Shown here: positions 32,899 through 43,966 of the stretch, one piece after another | Layout of the letters: each line of letters starts with the position of its first letter | Position numbering within the stretch: position 1 is the stretch's first letter | Source: Incurvaria masculella | Lineage: Eukaryota; Arthropoda; Insecta; Lepidoptera; Incurvariidae | Direction: 5' to 3' | NCBI GenBank assembly: GCA_946894095.1 | Contig: OX335644.1 | Coordinates: 19,201,595-19,265,594, forward strand | Length of the DNA: 64,000 nucleotides | Position numbers and translations under genes: made by a program | Notes under the pieces: generated by a model | Told to the model about the DNA's origin: nothing | The model's database searches: none | The model's input: the letters and a program-made list of their open reading frames with translations, nothing else

Positions 32899-33482
32899 GT
32901 CTTAACCACTTCCGCTGTGTTTTACTTATTCCCTATTACATCTAATTATTAGTGTTGTTTTGTTAGTTAATGATATAAGCATGATCATGAAAATTTATAA
33001 ATTACACGGGCCCTTACCGCCTTCCACGGGGTAGCCTTAACTTCCTCCAAGGGGAATTTATCAAATACACTAATCTTAAAATTGACAACAAGGAAATAGT
33101 TCTGGTGAATATATTTATATCCACCAGAAGTACTGTCTAGGTACAACTATTGCTTGAAAAATTAAAAGTTTGTCTTCCTGATGCTCTGAAGAGACCAATT
33201 TACTCTGGTTGACATGAGATAGGTAGCTCCACCAAAACTAGATGATCATTCGGACGGAAGAGCATGTCCTAGATATCCTAGATAGCCTCATTGCACCTCA
33301 CCTACATGTCTAAGGTTGAATGTTCGAGAATGCTTTGTGGCATTAATTTACACTTTTTTGCTATGGATATGGTATTTATACACTTCTTCTATGGTGCGCT
33401 GCCTGGGCACGATAGTTCCGCTCTGTAAATTGTTTTCTAATTTATCAATTATTTGTATATTTTAAAACATTTTTTTATTGTT

Positions 33483-33650
33483 AAGCGCGGCATACGACAT
33501 ATGCCTGGTCCTCCAATAAGAGGTGCCCGACTACGTTCATTGACTTTCGAACTTTCACGGGGGCTGCGAGAATCATGCCAGCTGGCCAGATGCTTTTCAC
33601 ACCGTGTTTGAAGGAGGAGCTATACTTTTGGCTCATGCGCAACACTGGCT
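33483..33650 (-). repeat. LINE 3'-end repeat, second copy
   Basis: AAGCGCGGCATACGACATAT and GAACTTTCACGGGGGCTGCG match 6793-6990. The related ORF2 fragment lies nearby at 34020-34200. Confidence 0.45.
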
Positions 33651-34019
33651 ATACTCAAGTCTTGCTTCCATACGAGAGTATAAGTATAATAACTTTAATC
33701 AACTGCAACTATGAATGGTTGGTATAATCCCTGAGTTTTCATAACAGAGTGCATCACACTTTGCGCGGTTGCAAGCATCTTATCTTTTTTCTTCAGCATG
33801 TTCTTTCTGTCACATTTTCATCACTGGAAAAAAATATTTCCAGATTATATTTTATTTTTTTACGTAAAGCATGCACCAAATTCTCAACTAAGAAGCACAC
33901 GGTGACACCCATAGGCTTTCGAATATTTTCGGCGGCTGCGAAAAAGCCAGCACTTAAAACAATAGATAAATAATCCTACAGGATCGGTCGTGTATTATAG
34001 AAGAAATGTGGACAGTGGT

Positions 34020-34200
34020 CCCTGCAGTTCCGAGGATAATTCCCCGCGGTTTAGACGATAGTACACAGAAAGAGACCCTACATGCCATTGGAGTTGGAGG
34101 GTTTGAAATTCTGGGATCCTTAAAGTGTCGATGACGAGACGCACAGCATGGCGTAAACCCCGCGAATCCAACAGATGCGAACAATACTCAAGACCTTATC
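34020..34200 (-). pseudogene. LINE ORF2 fragment, related to 4682-5240
   Basis: GAGACCCTACATGCCATTGG and TGACGAGACGCACAGCATGG correspond to 5065-5135. The frame is broken. Confidence 0.45.
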
Positions 34201-34271
34201 TGTACCGACGACTCCAGCTTTTTTTAAAGCGAGTTTGGCTGCTATTCTTGACGTAATGTTCTAAGCACGTC

Positions 34272-34479
34272 GCGCCCGTACTGGAGGAGCTGTACTTGCA
34301 GGTACCTGAACGCGGCGCAAAACAAGCTGGAGCGACTGCCGACGGCGCCGGATGCGGCCGAGGAGGAGGACTCGCCGCAGGAGGTGCGGCGCGGCAAGCG
34401 GAGCCAGCGGCGGCTGTCCCGACAGGCCGACCTGTACGGGGCGCCCGTGCTGGAGGAGCTATACTTGCAGGTACCTGAA
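34272..34479 (+). repeat. 39-bp direct repeats bracketing Lrrk exon 14
   Basis: 34272-34310 and 34441-34479 differ at two positions. Both include CTTGCAGGTACCTGAA. The left copy provides the acceptor of exon 14, the right copy its donor. Confidence 0.85.
34302..34470 (+). CDS. Lrrk: Lrrk exon 14 (LRR with acidic/basic insert)
   Basis: The exon reads YLNAAQNKLERLP, then an insert with AEEEDSPQEVRRGKRSQRR, then APVLEELYLQ at the donor CAG|GTACCT. The acceptor context (TACTTGCAG|GTACCTGAA) matches the exon's own donor context, because 39 bp are duplicated at both edges (34272-34310 and 34441-34479). Phases fit exons 13 and 15. Confidence 0.9.
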
Positions 34480-34922
34480 ACTTGTCTGATCGCCGGTAAA
34501 CTTACAAGAAACTTTAAGTTCCCAACCGGCACGATACAGTCCGACAGTACTGTCTAATTTAAGTATCCGACAAGGACGATACATTCCACCTTGGAGTCTA
34601 ATTTAAGTCTCTAACTTGGACTGTAAAGTTTGATTTGCATTCTTTCCATTTAAGGCTTTTTTGTGTTCATAATTCATACTACTATTATAAATGCGAAAGT
34701 AACTCTCTATTGGATATCATTAATATTGTATGTATAACCATAGTTGATCTATTAGAGATCATCAATATTGTATGTATTGACCTAGTTGATCTATTGGATA
34801 TCCTAGTATACCCCATAGTTTTCGAGAGCCTTTTGATGCATCCCATGCCATAATTGCACAAACAAATTAAGCCTACTAGTATACACAATGGCTCACGTAA
34901 CGTGATGCACTGCTGCCTGTAG

Positions 34923-35117
34923 GACAACCGGCTGGAGTCGCTTCCGGAGGGCCTGTTCTCGCTGCCGGCGCTGGTGGCGCTGGACGTATCCAACAACAAG
35001 CTGCGTGCGCTGCCGCCGGCGCTGTGGCTCGCGCCGCGCCTGCGCGACCTCAGCGCCGCGCTCAACCACCTGCGCGAGCTGCCGCTGCCGGAGCCGTCGC
35101 ACGAGCGCCGCCCTAGT
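34923..35117 (+). CDS. Lrrk: Lrrk exon 15 (leucine-rich repeats)
   Basis: DNRLESLPEGLFSLPALVAL and DVSNNKLRALPPALW are two LRRs continuing LYLQ of exon 14. The acceptor is GCCTGTAG and the donor AGT|GTACGT; both ends are phase 0. Confidence 0.93.
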
Positions 35118-35466
35118 GTACGTTTGAGTTCACTTTTCTCTTTTCACCATATGTGTTTTCAGTCGGCATGCAGAGTAGAATTTCCCACGAAAATCCCTTT
35201 ATTAATAATAATTTTTGAGGCGGTCATCCGTGTTTGGTTATATTAGCTTTACAGGACTGGTCCATTGGGCTGGATTTTCAGTTTATTCTGGTATTTCTCT
35301 CCTCCTCGACTGCATGGATGTGGAGGCATTCATGAACTTCTGAGTTTTGGATAAACCAAGGTGCATTGGAAATTTGCTTCTGGATGTCATTCTGTACTCT
35401 TTGGATTATGTTTATATTTGAGTCACTTGGAGATCCATGATCAATACGAGTAGCTTTCGCTTGCAG

Positions 35467-35604
35467 GTTGAGTCTACGTCACCGTCCACGTCGCCCGCAG
35501 TCGGTGTCACAAGCTCCTCCTCCGTAGCCAACATCTCGCAGTTCTTCTTCGGTCAGGTTCGTAACACTGTAGTGATTGTCTTGAGCTCATCGAAACCAAA
35601 GCAA
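35467..35604 (+). CDS. Lrrk: Lrrk exon 16 (Ser/Thr-rich linker)
   Basis: The acceptor is GCTTGCAG. The frame reads VESTSPSTSPAVGVTSSSSV followed by ANISQFFFGQ. There are two in-frame donors: a weak GTTCGT at 35557 and a strong GTGAGT at 35605, which adds 16 residues ending SSSKPKQ. I chose the stronger one. Both keep phase 0 with exon 17. Confidence 0.75.
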
Positions 35605-35795
35605 GTGAGTTTACAAAGAAAAACTTCTTGGATCTGATTGTTTTTTAAAAGAGTTTAATGCAGAGATTTTTGACCCAACATGTGCGGTTGATTTAAGGAG
35701 TTCCGTTGCTAATAAGGAAAAAGGAACCCTTGCAGATCGCTTGGTTGCCTGTATGTCTATCCGTCTGTCAAGACCCTTTTTTGAAGATGCATGGT

Positions 35796-36200
35796 TGTTT
35801 CATTACTACAACTTTTCTCCGCGCGATCGATGTTCAAATCTCAGGCAAGCCGAAGCAAAATGACAGTTGGTTGACAGCTGTCGTGTGCCGCGCACCGGTC
35901 ATCGGGTCGGAGCGAAAGCAAAAGTCTCAACATCGAATACCTGCTGAGCGCACATGCGTCTCACTAACAAAAATCCAAATAAAACCAAAATCGAATGCGT
36001 TGTCGCGTGTGACTCGTAAGAATCCTGGCCAGTGATCGTGGGTGGAAGCAGGCGAGTGCTGAAGCAGACCCAGGTACGTGGTGCATTGTATTTGCTTCGG
36101 TACAGTCGAGTTATTGAACATCGCTATAAAACGGAATCGTATTTGTCCCCGTAGTAATCCAAGCCACCCCTATTTCGATTAGGGTGCAGTTGCTGCATGT
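35796..36200 (+). repeat. BEL/Pao element 5' LTR (405 bp)
   Basis: Begins TGTTTCATTACTACAACTTT right after target duplication ATGGT (35791-35795) and ends TTGCTGCATGT. It matches the 3' LTR over 405 bp with only a handful of substitutions. A primer binding site TGGTGCCGAAACC follows at 36203. Confidence 0.88.
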
Positions 36201-36912
36201 TATGGTGCCGAAACCAGGGAACCTTTCACCTAAACTCACCATCGTGCGTTTGGTATTTCTGGTCAAAAGCATAGTGTAATTAGCTTACGAACGTAATTTC
36301 ATCGATCAAATCATATCTACTGCATTCTAAGTTATTACATCAACATTCTATCGGACCGTTAATACCTACGTAAATCGCCGTAAATCGTTCAAAAGTTATC
36401 ACCATTGAGCTCATTTTGATTGAGCTGGATTCTTTTCACTTATTGAGTAGGTACTTCATGCAAACCAATCGGGAATTATTGTACGATCTAATTAGACAAT
36501 CACTATTATTATCGGTGCCTAATTTCATCGGCGTACAATAACTCCACAATCCAAATCGTACATCATATTCGTAAACATATACTGAACATAAAATAATCTT
36601 CGAATTGACAAGTTACCATTTTGTCAATTCATTTCCATTTGCGGGTAGAAGGTGAAAATTTACGTCCGTCGATTGATCACTCGGGTTGGCTCGGGCGAGC
36701 CGGTGTTGCAGGAGCAACAAATCCCTTGGTCAAACGAATCCCCTACAACAATATTACTTATTATTTCATTATAAAATATTATTTTTACTTTAAATTCGCT
36801 TTCGCGGACGCATTTTGTAGCTATCGATAGTAACATTTCTTTGGATTAAGGAAAGATATAGTATCGTTCCAATATCTTTACATTTTAGCGCACATAAGCA
36901 AAAAAGGTAACA
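36201..36912 (+). other. BEL leader region, non-coding
   Basis: Contains the primer binding site (36203-36215) and about 700 bp of AT-rich leader before the ATG at 36913. No ORF of note. Confidence 0.7.
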
Positions 36913-39900
36913 ATGTCGCTTCATACGAAACATGTACTACGTAAGCGATCAATTCTTAAGAAATCCAAGTCTAGATCTACAGAAGAGGAATTTACGACGT
37001 CAGACTTGTCATCTTTGCGTAGAAAACGGACTATTTCTTACAAACGCTTAACAAAGGCTTTAGAAGTAGGTACGCTGGCCACGGGTGATAGTTCTCAGCG
37101 CGACTTGTTCTTATCCTATCACGATACCGTTGGGCAAATAGCGGATGACTTCGAGACCGCGCATTTAGCGATTTTGGAGCTTATGAACGACCCGGATAAT
37201 GAGGATACGAATTTCCAAGAACGTTTTGATGAAATGTACTATCAAGTTTTATCAATTCATCGTATGCTTACGAAAAATGAATCGAATAAATCGCACAGTG
37301 GTTCGAGTTCAAATATCAAGTTGCCAAAAATACTCCTGCCAAAATTCTCGAATAATATAAAACAATGGCCGGAGTTTTTGGACATTTACAACGCGTTGAT
37401 CCACAATTGTACATCTCTCACCGACACTGAGAAGTTTCACTATTTGACTTCTTTTCTGAGCGGGGAAGCGTTAACGGTGATTAAGGCGTTTCCTATGACT
37501 CATGAACATTATCGCGACGCATATGATGCGCTCATTGCGCGCTATAATAGTAAGCGCACATTAGCGTTTACGTGTTGGAAAGATATTCTGAACATCGAAT
37601 TTCAGTGCAATGATGCGCATGCGTTCCAAAAGTCACTTGACATTTTTGAAGAAAATTTGAGCATTTTAAAAACTCTTAAATTACCGATCGCGCATTGGGA
37701 CTTTGTTCTAGTTTATCATATCTTATCGAAACTTGACAAAGACCTAAGGTGTCATTTCGAGGAAACCCACTCGGATGTTGAACTACCAACATACGAACAG
37801 TTGAAAGGTTTTCTCAGATCTAAATGCGAAGTGTTGTTGCGCGATACTCACTTTTCCGACACGACAAAACTAAACACGAAACCGACGACTAAAGGAACGC
37901 CAGTAGTTACCAAATCGAAGCCGGCGGCTCAGGGCGCCCCTGCGCAATCGTACTTTCAGCGTGCTCATTCAGCACATACACTTGTCGCGGCAACTCCAGC
38001 AACCGATTTACAAAAAACCGAGTGTGACAACAGACCGAGTTTGTATTCGGGAAAATGTTCATATTGTAATGAACAACACTCGATTTCATCGTGTCAAGAG
38101 TTTCTTAAGAAATCTTTTGATGAACGTATGGCTACTGCTAATGAGAAAAATTGGTGTTTTAACTGTCTGAAGCCTTCACATCAACTGAGAAACTGTCGAT
38201 CTGTCTTTTCGTGCCGTCATTGTAAGCGGAAACACCATACCCTCCTCCATCGCGATAACTCTAATATTGAATCTAATCAAACCGTATCGTCGTTGGTGTC
38301 AAGGTCACAATCAAACCTTACAGTGTTGCTGGCAACCGCAATCGTGCAAGTGAAGGATGCTTCAGGCAATATGCAATCATTCCGTGCTTTATTCGACACC
38401 GGATGTCAGAGCAATTTTATAACCGAATCCGCCCTAAAGTGTTTGAACCTAAAACTGGCTATGACTAACGCAAACGTTAGTGGACTGGGAGAAAGTGTCA
38501 CGCCCATCAGAGGTGACGTTACTTGCTCCGTCGGTACAAAAGGTCGTGTGTTGTTCAACCTAGACATGCACGTCCTTTCTAAGATATGTGGCGATCAACC
38601 TATCGCACAACTCAACACATCGGGATGGTCACATATCAATTTGTTGCTACTAGCCGATCCTGGTTTTGACATGCCAGGACCAATCGATCTTCTCTTCGCT
38701 GCAGATGTCTTCGCCGACTCTGTACTTAATGAACATGTAAAAGGAGGTGTCAACCAACCTACCGCGTTCAACTCACTTTTTGGTTGGCTCCTCTTGGGTA
38801 AGACGAGTTTATCGTCTCATAGTCTTCTGCATACTTTACCTGATACCGAAAGCGACTTAAATTCGCTTGTTCAGCGTCTTTGGGAACTGGACTCTCTTCC
38901 AAATTCATCGGCGATGACTCCAGAAGAATTACTCTGTGAACAAAAATTCGTTAAAGAATACACCCGAGATTCTTCAGGTCGATACGTAGTTCGCATACCA
39001 TTCAAAGACGATTCAGAACCCATCTTCAAAGGCTCTCGCGACGTTGCATTGCGACGGTTTCACGCTACGGAACGACGTCTATCAAGTGACCCAAGTTTAC
39101 GTGCGCAATATTCGGATTTCATGGCGGATTACGTCGAAAGTGGTCACATGTCGCTAGTTCCTGTAAATGATATGGGCAGGGGAAAATATTATATTCCGCA
39201 TCATTGTGTCTTGCGTCCCGACGCGGTCACCACTCGTTGTCGCGTTTTTTTCGATTGCTCCGCACGAGATCTGCAATCGAAATCTTTAAATCACACAGTT
39301 CTTATCGGTCCAAAACTACAACCAAATATTTTGGAAATTCTATTGCGTTTCAGGGAACATACCATTGTATTTATGGCAGACGCGCGTCAGATGTACCGCC
39401 AAATTCTTATTTCGCCTGAGCATCGCGACTATCAGCGTATTTTTTGGAGGTCATCGCCCAGCGAGCCTCTTAAAGAATACCGCCTGAACACAGTCACCTA
39501 CGGATTGGCTTCGTCTCCCTATCTCGCTTGCCGTACTATGCGCCAGCTTGCCAAAGATGAAGGAGACGACCATCCACTCGCAAAGCAAATAATATTATCA
39601 GACGTTTACATTGATGACGTTACCACCGGATTTTCGACCCTGGAAGTTGCTCAAGAAGCCAAAACGCAAACTATCGCTTTGTTCGGCCGTGGGTGCCTTC
39701 AATTCAGAAAATGGGCAAGTAATAATGCTCAGCTCTTATCGGATCTCCCTAGCGAGGATTGCCTGACTGGTTTTATATCACTCGATAACACGGAACCACA
39801 AACATTGAAGGTACTAGGTCTCAAGTGGGATCCTAAGTCGGATGCGTTTCTATTCGAAATCAAGCCTTCGGACAGGCCATGCACAAAACGTTCGATCTTG

Positions 39901-42165
39901 AGCGAGATTGCCAGGATCTTCGACCCGTTAGGGTTCTTGTCCCCCATCACAATTCAAGCGAAATGCTTAATCCAAAAGCTTTGGATCATCAGTGTTGGCT
40001 GGGATGAGACTCCTTCTGACGAAGTCAGTCGTAAATGGAACACCTATCGCGAACAATTATCGTTATTGACACAACTAAGAATACCTCGTCAACTTACCTG
40101 TGCAAACGCTCAATCGTGTGAGCTTATCGGATTCTGTGACAGTTCAGAAATCGCATACGGGTCTATCATTTACCTGCGTGTCACTGATGCCACGAGTCAA
40201 ATCCGAGTATTCTTGGTCTGCTCAAAAGCTCGAGTGGTTCCGCTGAAACGCATCTCTCTGCCTCGACTCGAACTCTGCGCTGCGGTTCTCCTTTCAGATC
40301 AATATAAATTCGTACGAGATACCTATCTCTCTCGGATTCAAATCACGGCTGTGTACCTCTGGTCGGACTCTACTGTCGTTCTCGCGTGGCTACGCTCGCA
40401 TTCATCCCGTTGGGCCACATTTGTCGCCAATCGTGTCAGTCATATTCAAGACATTACTCCTACCGAATGCTGGCATCATGTACCATCGGAACAGAACCCT
40501 GCTGACATCTGCTCCCGTGGTCAATTTCCTGGCGAAATTCTTCACAACGCGCTCTGGTGGGCGGGGCCAAGTTGGCTAGCGGAAAATATCGAATCGTGGC
40601 CGTTAGGTGCAGATAGCATATCACAAGAAGATGAAATTATCGTAGAAGCTGAAGTGCGCAAGTCAATGGCTTTGACGTCCACCAAACCAGCAGACATTGA
40701 ACCATCTATTCTGAACAGTTTAATAAATCGTATCTCATCGCTTCAAAAACTTGTCAACGTGGTGACCTACATAAACCGTTTCATCAGCAATAGTCGGAAT
40801 CCCAGGCAAGCTAATCGAAACAAGTTTTTGAACAATGTCGAGCGCCACAACGCCTTGATGCAGCTTGTAAAACACGTGCAGAGTACTACTTTCGCCGACG
40901 AAATCATCAACCTGAAATCAAACAAGACATTATCAAATCCAATTCGTAAACTTAACCCGTTCCTTGACAGTGCGGGTGTGCTCAGGGTGGGCAGCGGAAT
41001 CTCGAGATCAGGTCTAGAATACGAACAAAAGCATCCTGCTTTTCTGCCGTCTGATCACCCGCTCACGTCTCTTATCATCGACTTCATCCATCGTAACTAC
41101 TTGCATACGGGCATCAACACTACCCACTTTCTGCTGTTGCAGCAGTTTTGGATTGTGTCGGCTAAACGCGCTATTCGTCGTCGTATCACTAAATGCATCC
41201 GCTGCTATCGAACAAATCCTCAGCCGTTGCAACCGTTTATGAGCGATCTCCCAGCTTATCGCGTTAACCAAGTGAAACCTTTTTCAGTCGTGGGCGTTGA
41301 TTTTGGCGGACCGTTCCGAATCAAACTCGGACCACATCGAGGTGCTAAAATCGACAAAGCGTACTTATGTCTTTTTGTGTGCCTTACCACTAAAGCTGTA
41401 CACCTCGAGGTAGTTTCCACTCTATCGGCCGAAGGATTTATTGCTGCGCTCCGGCGCTTCATAGCACGTCGCGGACGATGTAACACGATCCATTCAGATT
41501 GCGGAACCAACTTCATTGGTAGTAGGAATATTCTATCATCTATCATGGAACAGGCGTCTAATGCGGAAAAAAATGAATTTAAGTTCAATCCTCCATCGGC
41601 CCCCCACTTCGGCGGAGTGTGGGAGATTCAAATTCGAGCCGCAAAATCGTGCCTACTACGTACTGTAGGTGAACAGGTACTTACCTTTGAGGAACTTACA
41701 ACTATATTCACCCAAGTAGAAGCAGTTTTGAATTCAAGACCCCTGTGCCCAATCAGTTCAGATCCCAACGATTTGTCCGTCCTGACACCAGGGCATTTCC
41801 TGACATTGGAACCTTTAACCGCTGTCCCCGACGAAGATCTTTCAAACATAAATCTTAATCGGCTAAATCGGTGGCAGCTTTTACAAGCGTTTCAACAGAA
41901 TTTCTGGTCCAGATGGAGAAACGAATATCTAAATTCTTTAACTCAACGCGCCAAGTGGACCAAAGATTCAAAACCATTGCTAGTGGGTTCGATGGTGATA
42001 ATTAAGGATGACAATCGCGCGCCCTTGCAATGGCCTCTCGCCAGAGTTGTGGATCTCATTCCCGGTGCTGATGGAATAACACGGATTGCCGTTGTTAAAA
42101 CAGCGAACAATCACGTCATTAAACGACCATTAGTTAAGTTATGTCCTCTACCAATAGAGAACTAG
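36913..42165 (+). CDS. BEL/Pao gag-pol polyprotein (1,750 aa)
   Basis: Encodes the capsid-like protein and all enzymes for copying and inserting the element. Around residue 137 a Gag domain of the DUF1759 type begins (LPKILLPKFSNNIKQWPEFL). Zinc-knuckle Cys/His motifs lie around residues 382-450 (CSYCNEQH, CFNCLKPSH). The aspartic protease has LFDTGC with its Asp near 495. Reverse transcriptase has YIDD near 899, and RNase H follows near 1073 (FCDSSE, WSDSTVVLAWL). Integrase has an H2C2 finger near 1393-1436, and its catalytic triad is Asp1463, Asp1529 and Glu1571. One frame with no stop; the start is the first ATG after the leader. No envelope gene is seen. Confidence 0.95.
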   Translation: MSLHTKHVLRKRSILKKSKSRSTEEEFTTSDLSSLRRKRTISYKRLTKALEVGTLATGDSSQRDLFLSYHDTVGQIADDFETAHLAILELMNDPDNEDTNFQERFDEMYYQVLSIHRMLTKNESNKSHSGSSSNIKLPKILLPKFSNNIKQWPEFLDIYNALIHNCTSLTDTEKFHYLTSFLSGEALTVIKAFPMTHEHYRDAYDALIARYNSKRTLAFTCWKDILNIEFQCNDAHAFQKSLDIFEENLSILKTLKLPIAHWDFVLVYHILSKLDKDLRCHFEETHSDVELPTYEQLKGFLRSKCEVLLRDTHFSDTTKLNTKPTTKGTPVVTKSKPAAQGAPAQSYFQRAHSAHTLVAATPATDLQKTECDNRPSLYSGKCSYCNEQHSISSCQEFLKKSFDERMATANEKNWCFNCLKPSHQLRNCRSVFSCRHCKRKHHTLLHRDNSNIESNQTVSSLVSRSQSNLTVLLATAIVQVKDASGNMQSFRALFDTGCQSNFITESALKCLNLKLAMTNANVSGLGESVTPIRGDVTCSVGTKGRVLFNLDMHVLSKICGDQPIAQLNTSGWSHINLLLLADPGFDMPGPIDLLFAADVFADSVLNEHVKGGVNQPTAFNSLFGWLLLGKTSLSSHSLLHTLPDTESDLNSLVQRLWELDSLPNSSAMTPEELLCEQKFVKEYTRDSSGRYVVRIPFKDDSEPIFKGSRDVALRRFHATERRLSSDPSLRAQYSDFMADYVESGHMSLVPVNDMGRGKYYIPHHCVLRPDAVTTRCRVFFDCSARDLQSKSLNHTVLIGPKLQPNILEILLRFREHTIVFMADARQMYRQILISPEHRDYQRIFWRSSPSEPLKEYRLNTVTYGLASSPYLACRTMRQLAKDEGDDHPLAKQIILSDVYIDDVTTGFSTLEVAQEAKTQTIALFGRGCLQFRKWASNNAQLLSDLPSEDCLTGFISLDNTEPQTLKVLGLKWDPKSDAFLFEIKPSDRPCTKRSILSEIARIFDPLGFLSPITIQAKCLIQKLWIISVGWDETPSDEVSRKWNTYREQLSLLTQLRIPRQLTCANAQSCELIGFCDSSEIAYGSIIYLRVTDATSQIRVFLVCSKARVVPLKRISLPRLELCAAVLLSDQYKFVRDTYLSRIQITAVYLWSDSTVVLAWLRSHSSRWATFVANRVSHIQDITPTECWHHVPSEQNPADICSRGQFPGEILHNALWWAGPSWLAENIESWPLGADSISQEDEIIVEAEVRKSMALTSTKPADIEPSILNSLINRISSLQKLVNVVTYINRFISNSRNPRQANRNKFLNNVERHNALMQLVKHVQSTTFADEIINLKSNKTLSNPIRKLNPFLDSAGVLRVGSGISRSGLEYEQKHPAFLPSDHPLTSLIIDFIHRNYLHTGINTTHFLLLQQFWIVSAKRAIRRRITKCIRCYRTNPQPLQPFMSDLPAYRVNQVKPFSVVGVDFGGPFRIKLGPHRGAKIDKAYLCLFVCLTTKAVHLEVVSTLSAEGFIAALRRFIARRGRCNTIHSDCGTNFIGSRNILSSIMEQASNAEKNEFKFNPPSAPHFGGVWEIQIRAAKSCLLRTVGEQVLTFEELTTIFTQVEAVLNSRPLCPISSDPNDLSVLTPGHFLTLEPLTAVPDEDLSNINLNRLNRWQLLQAFQQNFWSRWRNEYLNSLTQRAKWTKDSKPLLVGSMVIIKDDNRAPLQWPLARVVDLIPGADGITRIAVVKTANNHVIKRPLVKLCPLPIEN

Positions 42166-42315
42166 CTTATATCGCATCAAATCATTCGTATCCTAGTTTA
42201 AGTTATCGTTATCTAGTTTGTAGTATCTTTTTTTTTTTCTCTTTTCGATTCTTGTCCTCAATATGCTTCTTTATCGTTTGACCAGAAAATACCATAGGCA
42301 TTTTGGTGGGCGGGA

Positions 42316-42720
42316 TGTTTCATTACTACAATTTTTCTCCGCGCGATCGATGTTCAAATCTCAGGCAAGCCGAAGCAAAATGACAGTTGGTTGACAGCTG
42401 TCGTGTGCCGCGCACCGGTCATCGGGTCGGAGCGAAAGCAAAAGTCTCAACATCGAATACCTGCTGAGCGCACATGCGTCTCACTAACAAAAATCCAAAT
42501 AAAACCAAAATCGAATGCGTTGTCGCGTGTGACTCGTAAGAATCCTGGCCAGTGATCGTGGGTGGAAGCAGGCGAGTGCTGAAGCAGACCCAGGTACGTG
42601 GTGCATTGTATTTGCTTCGGTACAGTCGAGTTATTGAACATCGCTATAAAACGGAATTGTATTTGTCCCCGTAGTAATCCAAGCCACCCCTATTTCGATT
42701 AGGGTGCAGTTGCTGCACCT
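42316..42720 (+). repeat. BEL/Pao element 3' LTR (405 bp)
   Basis: Starts TGTTTCATTACTACAATTTT after a G-rich purine tract and ends TTGCTGCACCT. The last three bases differ from the 5' LTR (TGT), and two further substitutions are visible. Confidence 0.88.
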
Positions 42721-42824
42721 ATGGTCTAAGTCAACTAAATCAAAAAATACGCTCATATATGTCTTTTATTTCGACACCCGCAAATAATGTCAAAGGTAAA
42801 TAAATATACTTTTTTAGTACTAAG

Positions 42825-43005
42825 CAAGTAAGTGCCTTTTTACACCGAATGTGATATCTATGTAGATTTTGGTGACGATGGCGATATGTTTGAATGTTCA
42901 ATCTTTGCAGTCAATGTCCACAATGCAGGTAAAGCGTTAAATCATTGTATGTATTATCTTAAATACTGTGTTAGTAGGAGCCAAAGTAAAGGAATCAATC
43001 CGAAA
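42825..43005 (+). repeat. Interspersed repeat shared with 26570-26700
   Basis: GATATGTTTGAATGTTCAAT, then CTTTGCAGTCAATGTCC and ACTGTGTTAGTAGGAG recur at 26585-26685. Origin unknown. Confidence 0.6.
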
Positions 43006-43222
43006 ATCGCAAATTTGTAGTTATATCGCATAAAAAAATCCAGAAATGAATTTATAGTTTTTTCTCCTCTTTGCTTTTAGAAGCATACAAAAATTCAGTA
43101 GAGAGAAAGGAACAGTGCAAAGGAGTGGGAGATAGGAGGAGATAGAAAAGAGGCGGAGAGATAGGAGAGTGAGACAACAAAATCTTTTGATTGTCATCAA
43201 GCTGTGTATTTTGTGTTGACAG

Positions 43223-43347
43223 AAGTCGGTGGAGCGAAGTGCGTCCGCCGAGCAGCTGATGCGCGGTTCACGCCCTGAGAAGTCTCCTAGCATCGAGGAG
43301 GAGGAGGATGCGGTGCCAGCGCTCGGCGACCGCTCCGGCAACGCCAC
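43223..43347 (+). CDS. Lrrk: Lrrk exon 17
   Basis: The acceptor TGTTGACAG lies 500 bp beyond the BEL insertion. The frame reads KSVERSASAEQLMRGSRPEK and SPSIEEEEDAVPALGDRSGN before donor GTTAGT at 43348. It is a linker between LRR blocks and leaves two bases (AC). Confidence 0.85.
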
Positions 43348-43529
43348 GTTAGTACTAACATCACATGCCCTCGTGTTCTCCTGTCTAGTGTTCGATTTTC
43401 CAGGATCTCTTAGATCTCTTTAGTTTTCAGTTACTAAAAGTACCTATTCAACACATCCAAAGTTAATTCGTCCGATAAAATTTAATCCATTATTGCATGA
43501 TGCTGCGCAGTAAAGAATTGTAACACAAT

Positions 43530-43735
43530 TTTAATTGTCGCTTCGACCAGCTTTTCATCCGGTGTGATGGAACCAACCTGGGCGGGCTCAACTTTAACAC
43601 CCATGTAGTTGGGGGATCTAAAGTTTTACATGGAACAGGCTGACATTCATCGCATGAACCGGGTCAGGATTTGAACCCATGAGCTATGGCATGCGAGGCA
43701 AGTCGCCGCGCCCCTGATCTGCGAGCTGAGCTGTT
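43530..43735 (-). mobile_element. tRNA-headed SINE, antisense, abutting exon 18
   Basis: TTGTCGCTTCGACCAGCTTT, then the inverse box B (GGATTTGAACCC). It ends about 25 bp before the exon 18 acceptor. Confidence 0.65.
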
Positions 43736-43759
43736 GGTGAAGCACGTAAGCGTGCACAG

Positions 43760-43966
43760 GTGCGGCGAGGCGAGGCGCGCGGTGGCGTGGCGGCGCGCGC
43801 TGGAGGCATGCGCGGAGGCGGGCGCGCCGCCTGGCGCGGGGACGGCGCGCGGCTCGCGGCTCGCCGCACTCAACCTCGCGCACAACCAGTTCACGGCGGT
43901 GCCGGCCGCACTCGCCTGCCTCGCTCCCGCGCTTACCAGGCTCAACATGGCATACAACGCGCTCAG
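43760..43966 (+). CDS. Lrrk: Lrrk exon 18 (leucine-rich repeats)
   Basis: The acceptor GTGCACAG is followed by CGEARRAVAWRRALEACAEA and then LAALNLAHNQFTAVPAAL and LTRLNMAYNALR, two LRRs. The donor is AG|GTAGCC. An antisense SINE fragment abuts the acceptor. Confidence 0.9.

Larger units (their letters stand above)
35796..42720 (+). mobile_element. Complete BEL/Pao LTR retrotransposon (6.9 kb)
   Basis: Two 405-bp LTRs, a primer binding site, a single 1,750-residue gag-pol frame and a purine tract (TTTTGGTGGGCGGGA) before the 3' LTR. The 5-bp duplication ATGGT lies at 35791-35795 and 42721-42725. The element sits in sense orientation in an Lrrk intron and all parts look intact, so insertion was fairly recent. 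Confidence 0.92.
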
